Source of the DNA: an uncultured Bacteroidota bacterium
GTDB lineage: Bacteria; Bacteroidota; Bacteroidia; Chitinophagales; Chitinophagaceae
DNA: 7,628 nt
Direction of reading: 5' to 3'
Assembly (NCBI GenBank): GCA_903825065.1
Contig: CAIJZG010000015.1
Coordinates: 1-7,628, forward strand
This document shows positions 5,085 through 7,628 of this stretch, piece by piece. The notes under the pieces are model-generated. The model was not told where the DNA came from and did not search any database. It saw nothing but the letters and a program-made list of their open reading frames with translations. Positions within the stretch are counted from its first letter, which is position 1; the number at the start of each line of letters is the position of its first letter. The translations under genes were made by a program, and so were the position numbers.

Positions 5085-7628
5085 ATGTCTCAATTTTCTC
5101 ACTTGCACGTCCATACGCAGTATTCTTTATTGGATGGTGCTGCCAATATTGGCAGTTTATATGATAAGGCCGTAAAAGATAATATGCCTGCCATTGCAAT
5201 TACAGATCATGGAAATATGTTTGGCGCATTTGAATTTGTAAGTCAGGCCTGGAAAAAGACAAAGGTGATTGGCAAGGATGATCAAGGAAATGATATTCTT
5301 GCACCACTGGTGAAACCAATTGTTGGTTGCGAGTTCTATGTGGTCGAAGATCGTTTTATCAAAACCTTTACCAAGGAACAAAAAGACAAAAGATATCACC
5401 AAGTTCTTTTGGCAAAGAATGCACAAGGATATCAAAACTTGGTTAAGCTTACTTCATTAGGTTTTATTGAAGGTTTATATAGTAAATATCCTCGTGTAGA
5501 TAAAAAATTAATTGAACAATACCATGAAGGAATTATCGCCACTACTTGTTGCATTGGTGCGTATGTTCCTCAAACAATTTTGAATGAAGGGGAAGAAAAA
5601 GCAGAACAAGAATTCAAATGGTGGTTTGATCTTTTTGGAGAAGATTATTATATAGAAATACAAAGGCATAATATCAAGGAACAAGAACTTATCAATCATA
5701 CCTTGATGAAGTTTGCGAAGAAATTTAATGTGCCTGTTATTGCTACAAATGATAGTCATTATACAGAACGCGACGATTACAATGCGCATGATATTCTTTT
5801 GTGTATTAATACGGGCGAAAAACAATCAACACCTGGGTTTGATGATTTTGTAAATGATGAGATTCAATTAAAAAATCGACGTTTTAAATTTCCTAATGAT
5901 CAATTCTATTTTAAGACAACTGATGAGATGAGTCAGTTGTTTAAAGATATTCCAGAATCCCTCGACAATACCAATGCGATAGTAGACAAAGTAGAAGTAT
6001 TGAATCTAAAAAGAGATATTTTACTCCCCGCTTTCCCAATACCAGCATCTTTTCAGATTCATCCCGATTCTAATATGAATCAGTGGGAATACTTGCAGCA
6101 CTTAACGAAAGAAGGTGCACAAAAAAGGTATTCTGAAATCACACCGGAAATACAAGAGCGACTCGATTTTGAGTTGTTTACTATTAGAACGATGGGATTT
6201 GCCGGCTACTTTTTAATTGTGAGTGATTTTATTAAAGCTGGTAGGGAAATGGGCGTTTTTGTTGGACCAGGAAGAGGATCTGCAGCAGGAAGTGTAGTTG
6301 CCTTTTGTATCGGCATAACTAATATCGATCCAATAAAATACAACTTACTTTTTGAAAGATTTTTAAATCCCGATCGGAAGAGCATGCCCGATATCGATAC
6401 GGATTTTGATGATGAAGGACGGCAAAAAGTAATCGATTATGTAGTTGATAAATATGGTAAGAATCAGGTGGCACAAATAATTACTTATGGTACCATGGCT
6501 GCCAAAATGAGTATTAAGGATGTTGCTCGTGTTATGGATTTGCCATTGGTAGAAAGTAATATGTTGGCAAAATTAGTACCCGACAAACCTGGAACTGAAT
6601 TACGCAGGGTATTACACGCGCCATTTACCGCTAAAGAAGGAGAAAAATTACATCAAAAATCATTTGAAGAAAAAGAAGGATATCAGCAAGACGATCTAGA
6701 CAATATTAAAAAGTTAAGAGAAATTTATGCCGGAACAGATATTCGTGCACAAGTTTTAAAAGAAGCAGAAAGATTAGAAGGTTCTGTTAGAAATACAGGT
6801 ATTCATGCTGCAGGAATCATTATTGCTCCAAGAGATTTGACAGATTTGATTCCAGTGGCAATTGCAAAAGATTCTCCACTATGGGTTACACAAATTGAAG
6901 GAAGTACTATTGAAGAAGCGGGGGTTATTAAAATGGACTTTTTGGGATTAAAAACCCTCTCCATTTTAAAAACTGCTTTAGAGTTAATCAAGCAAAATCA
7001 TAAAGTAATCATCGATCTCGATACGATACCATTGGACGATGAAAAAACATTCCTTCTTTATCAAAGAGGAGAAACTAATGCTACATTCCAATTTGAAAGT
7101 GTGGGGATGCAAAAATACCTGCGCGAATTAAAGCCAGATAAGTTCGCAGATTTAATTGCCATGAATGCCTTGTATCGTCCGGGACCTATTGCTTATATAC
7201 CCAACTTTATCGATCGCAAACATGGGAAAGAAGCCATCACCTATGATTTGGCTGATATGGAAGAATATTTGGCGGATACTTATGGCATTACTGTTTATCA
7301 AGAACAAGTAATGCTTTTATCTCAAAAGATTGGAGGCTTTAGTAAAGGAGATGCGGATGTACTTCGAAAAGCAATGGGTAAAAAAGATCGGAAAACCCTG
7401 GATAAAATGAAGGGAAAATTCGTAGATGGCGCTATTGCAAAAGGACATGCAGCTGATAAGCTTGAAAAAATCTGGACAGATTGGGAAGCATTTGCTCAAT
7501 ATGCATTTAACAAATCACATAGTACTTGTTATGCATATGTAGCTTATGAAACTGCATATTTAAAAGCGCATTATCCGGGTGAATATATGTCGGCTGTTTT
7601 GAACCATGCAGGTGGCATTGAGAAGATT
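5085..7628 (+). CDS. dnaE: DNA polymerase III alpha subunit (partial, 3' end beyond the window)
   Basis: This is the catalytic subunit of the replicative DNA polymerase. The first 848 codons are present, in frame and unbroken to the window edge; full-length homologues are roughly 1,150-1,250 residues. The ATG is fixed by an in-frame TGA immediately before it. The N-terminal PHP domain opens HLHVHTQYSLLDG and keeps apparent metal ligands at H8, H10, D17, H42, E83, H105, C156, D223 and H225. The polymerase core follows. GPGRGSAAGS spans 394-403, PDIDTDF carries the catalytic aspartates D438 and D440, and IKMDFLGLKTL carries the third, D618. YRPGPI and FNKSH (808-812) are also conserved. The missing part should hold the helix-hairpin-helix, OB-fold and clamp-binding regions. 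No Shine-Dalgarno sequence is visible. Confidence 0.97.
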   Translation, partial: MSQFSHLHVHTQYSLLDGAANIGSLYDKAVKDNMPAIAITDHGNMFGAFEFVSQAWKKTKVIGKDDQGNDILAPLVKPIVGCEFYVVEDRFIKTFTKEQKDKRYHQVLLAKNAQGYQNLVKLTSLGFIEGLYSKYPRVDKKLIEQYHEGIIATTCCIGAYVPQTILNEGEEKAEQEFKWWFDLFGEDYYIEIQRHNIKEQELINHTLMKFAKKFNVPVIATNDSHYTERDDYNAHDILLCINTGEKQSTPGFDDFVNDEIQLKNRRFKFPNDQFYFKTTDEMSQLFKDIPESLDNTNAIVDKVEVLNLKRDILLPAFPIPASFQIHPDSNMNQWEYLQHLTKEGAQKRYSEITPEIQERLDFELFTIRTMGFAGYFLIVSDFIKAGREMGVFVGPGRGSAAGSVVAFCIGITNIDPIKYNLLFERFLNPDRKSMPDIDTDFDDEGRQKVIDYVVDKYGKNQVAQIITYGTMAAKMSIKDVARVMDLPLVESNMLAKLVPDKPGTELRRVLHAPFTAKEGEKLHQKSFEEKEGYQQDDLDNIKKLREIYAGTDIRAQVLKEAERLEGSVRNTGIHAAGIIIAPRDLTDLIPVAIAKDSPLWVTQIEGSTIEEAGVIKMDFLGLKTLSILKTALELIKQNHKVIIDLDTIPLDDEKTFLLYQRGETNATFQFESVGMQKYLRELKPDKFADLIAMNALYRPGPIAYIPNFIDRKHGKEAITYDLADMEEYLADTYGITVYQEQVMLLSQKIGGFSKGDADVLRKAMGKKDRKTLDKMKGKFVDGAIAKGHAADKLEKIWTDWEAFAQYAFNKSHSTCYAYVAYETAYLKAHYPGEYMSAVLNHAGGIEKI
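5140..5155. repeat. Perfect 16-bp palindrome inside the dnaE start region
   Basis: CTGCCAATATTGGCAG equals its own reverse complement. It lies 55-70 nt into dnaE and encodes part of the GAANIGS segment of the PHP domain. It could act as a protein-binding site or, if opened as RNA, a short hairpin near the start codon. Coding constraint plus chance is also a fair explanation. Confidence 0.4.

Noticed and set aside
5157..5825. Minus-strand frames of 92 and 105 codons
   Set aside because: They lie wholly antisense to the conserved dnaE PHP domain and are shadows of it.
1..7628. New defence system, mobile element or CRISPR array
   Set aside because: No direct-repeat array, transposase, integrase, terminal inverted repeats or toxin/antitoxin pair can be seen; all major genes belong to familiar envelope or replication families.

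Overview
The window looks like an ordinary chromosomal segment of a member of the Bacteroidota, most likely close to the Chitinophagaceae. The DNA is AT-rich. Start codons lack Shine-Dalgarno sequences and sit behind A/T-rich leaders, as is usual in this phylum. Several protein features also fit the phylum: a lipoprotein MsrA with a GCFWC active site, an M1 peptidase with GMEHQ in place of GAMEN, and an NlpC/P60 lipoprotein ending in a Gly-Gly-Gly-Arg tail. The placement rests on recall of protein families, not on a database search.

Layout. Positions 1-200 are mostly non-coding, with a possible 22-codon start of a minus-strand gene at the left edge and a weak promoter-like octamer. Three plus-strand genes follow closely: msrA (201-857), a secreted M1-family zinc aminopeptidase (909-2606), and a multi-pass flippase-like membrane protein of the MOP superfamily (2616-4133). 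A minus-strand NlpC/P60 peptidoglycan hydrolase lipoprotein (4130-4837) converges on the flippase gene, and the two stop codons share the same TTAA. A 247-bp divergent intergenic region (4838-5084) holds an inverted repeat, an exact DnaA-box match and a palindrome. The plus-strand dnaE gene (DNA polymerase III alpha subunit) starts at 5085 and runs off the right edge after 848 codons.

How the genes relate. The first three genes may be co-transcribed, with gaps of 51 and 9 nt. They share an envelope theme: repair of oxidised exported proteins, peptide degradation outside the cytoplasm, and lipid-linked glycan or similar transport. The NlpC/P60 lipoprotein also acts in the envelope. dnaE is a housekeeping replication gene and seems only a neighbour.

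I found no mobile element, CRISPR array, tRNA, rRNA or defence system, and no clear evidence of a new multi-gene system. The least explained part is the symmetric, DnaA-box-containing intergenic region in front of dnaE.
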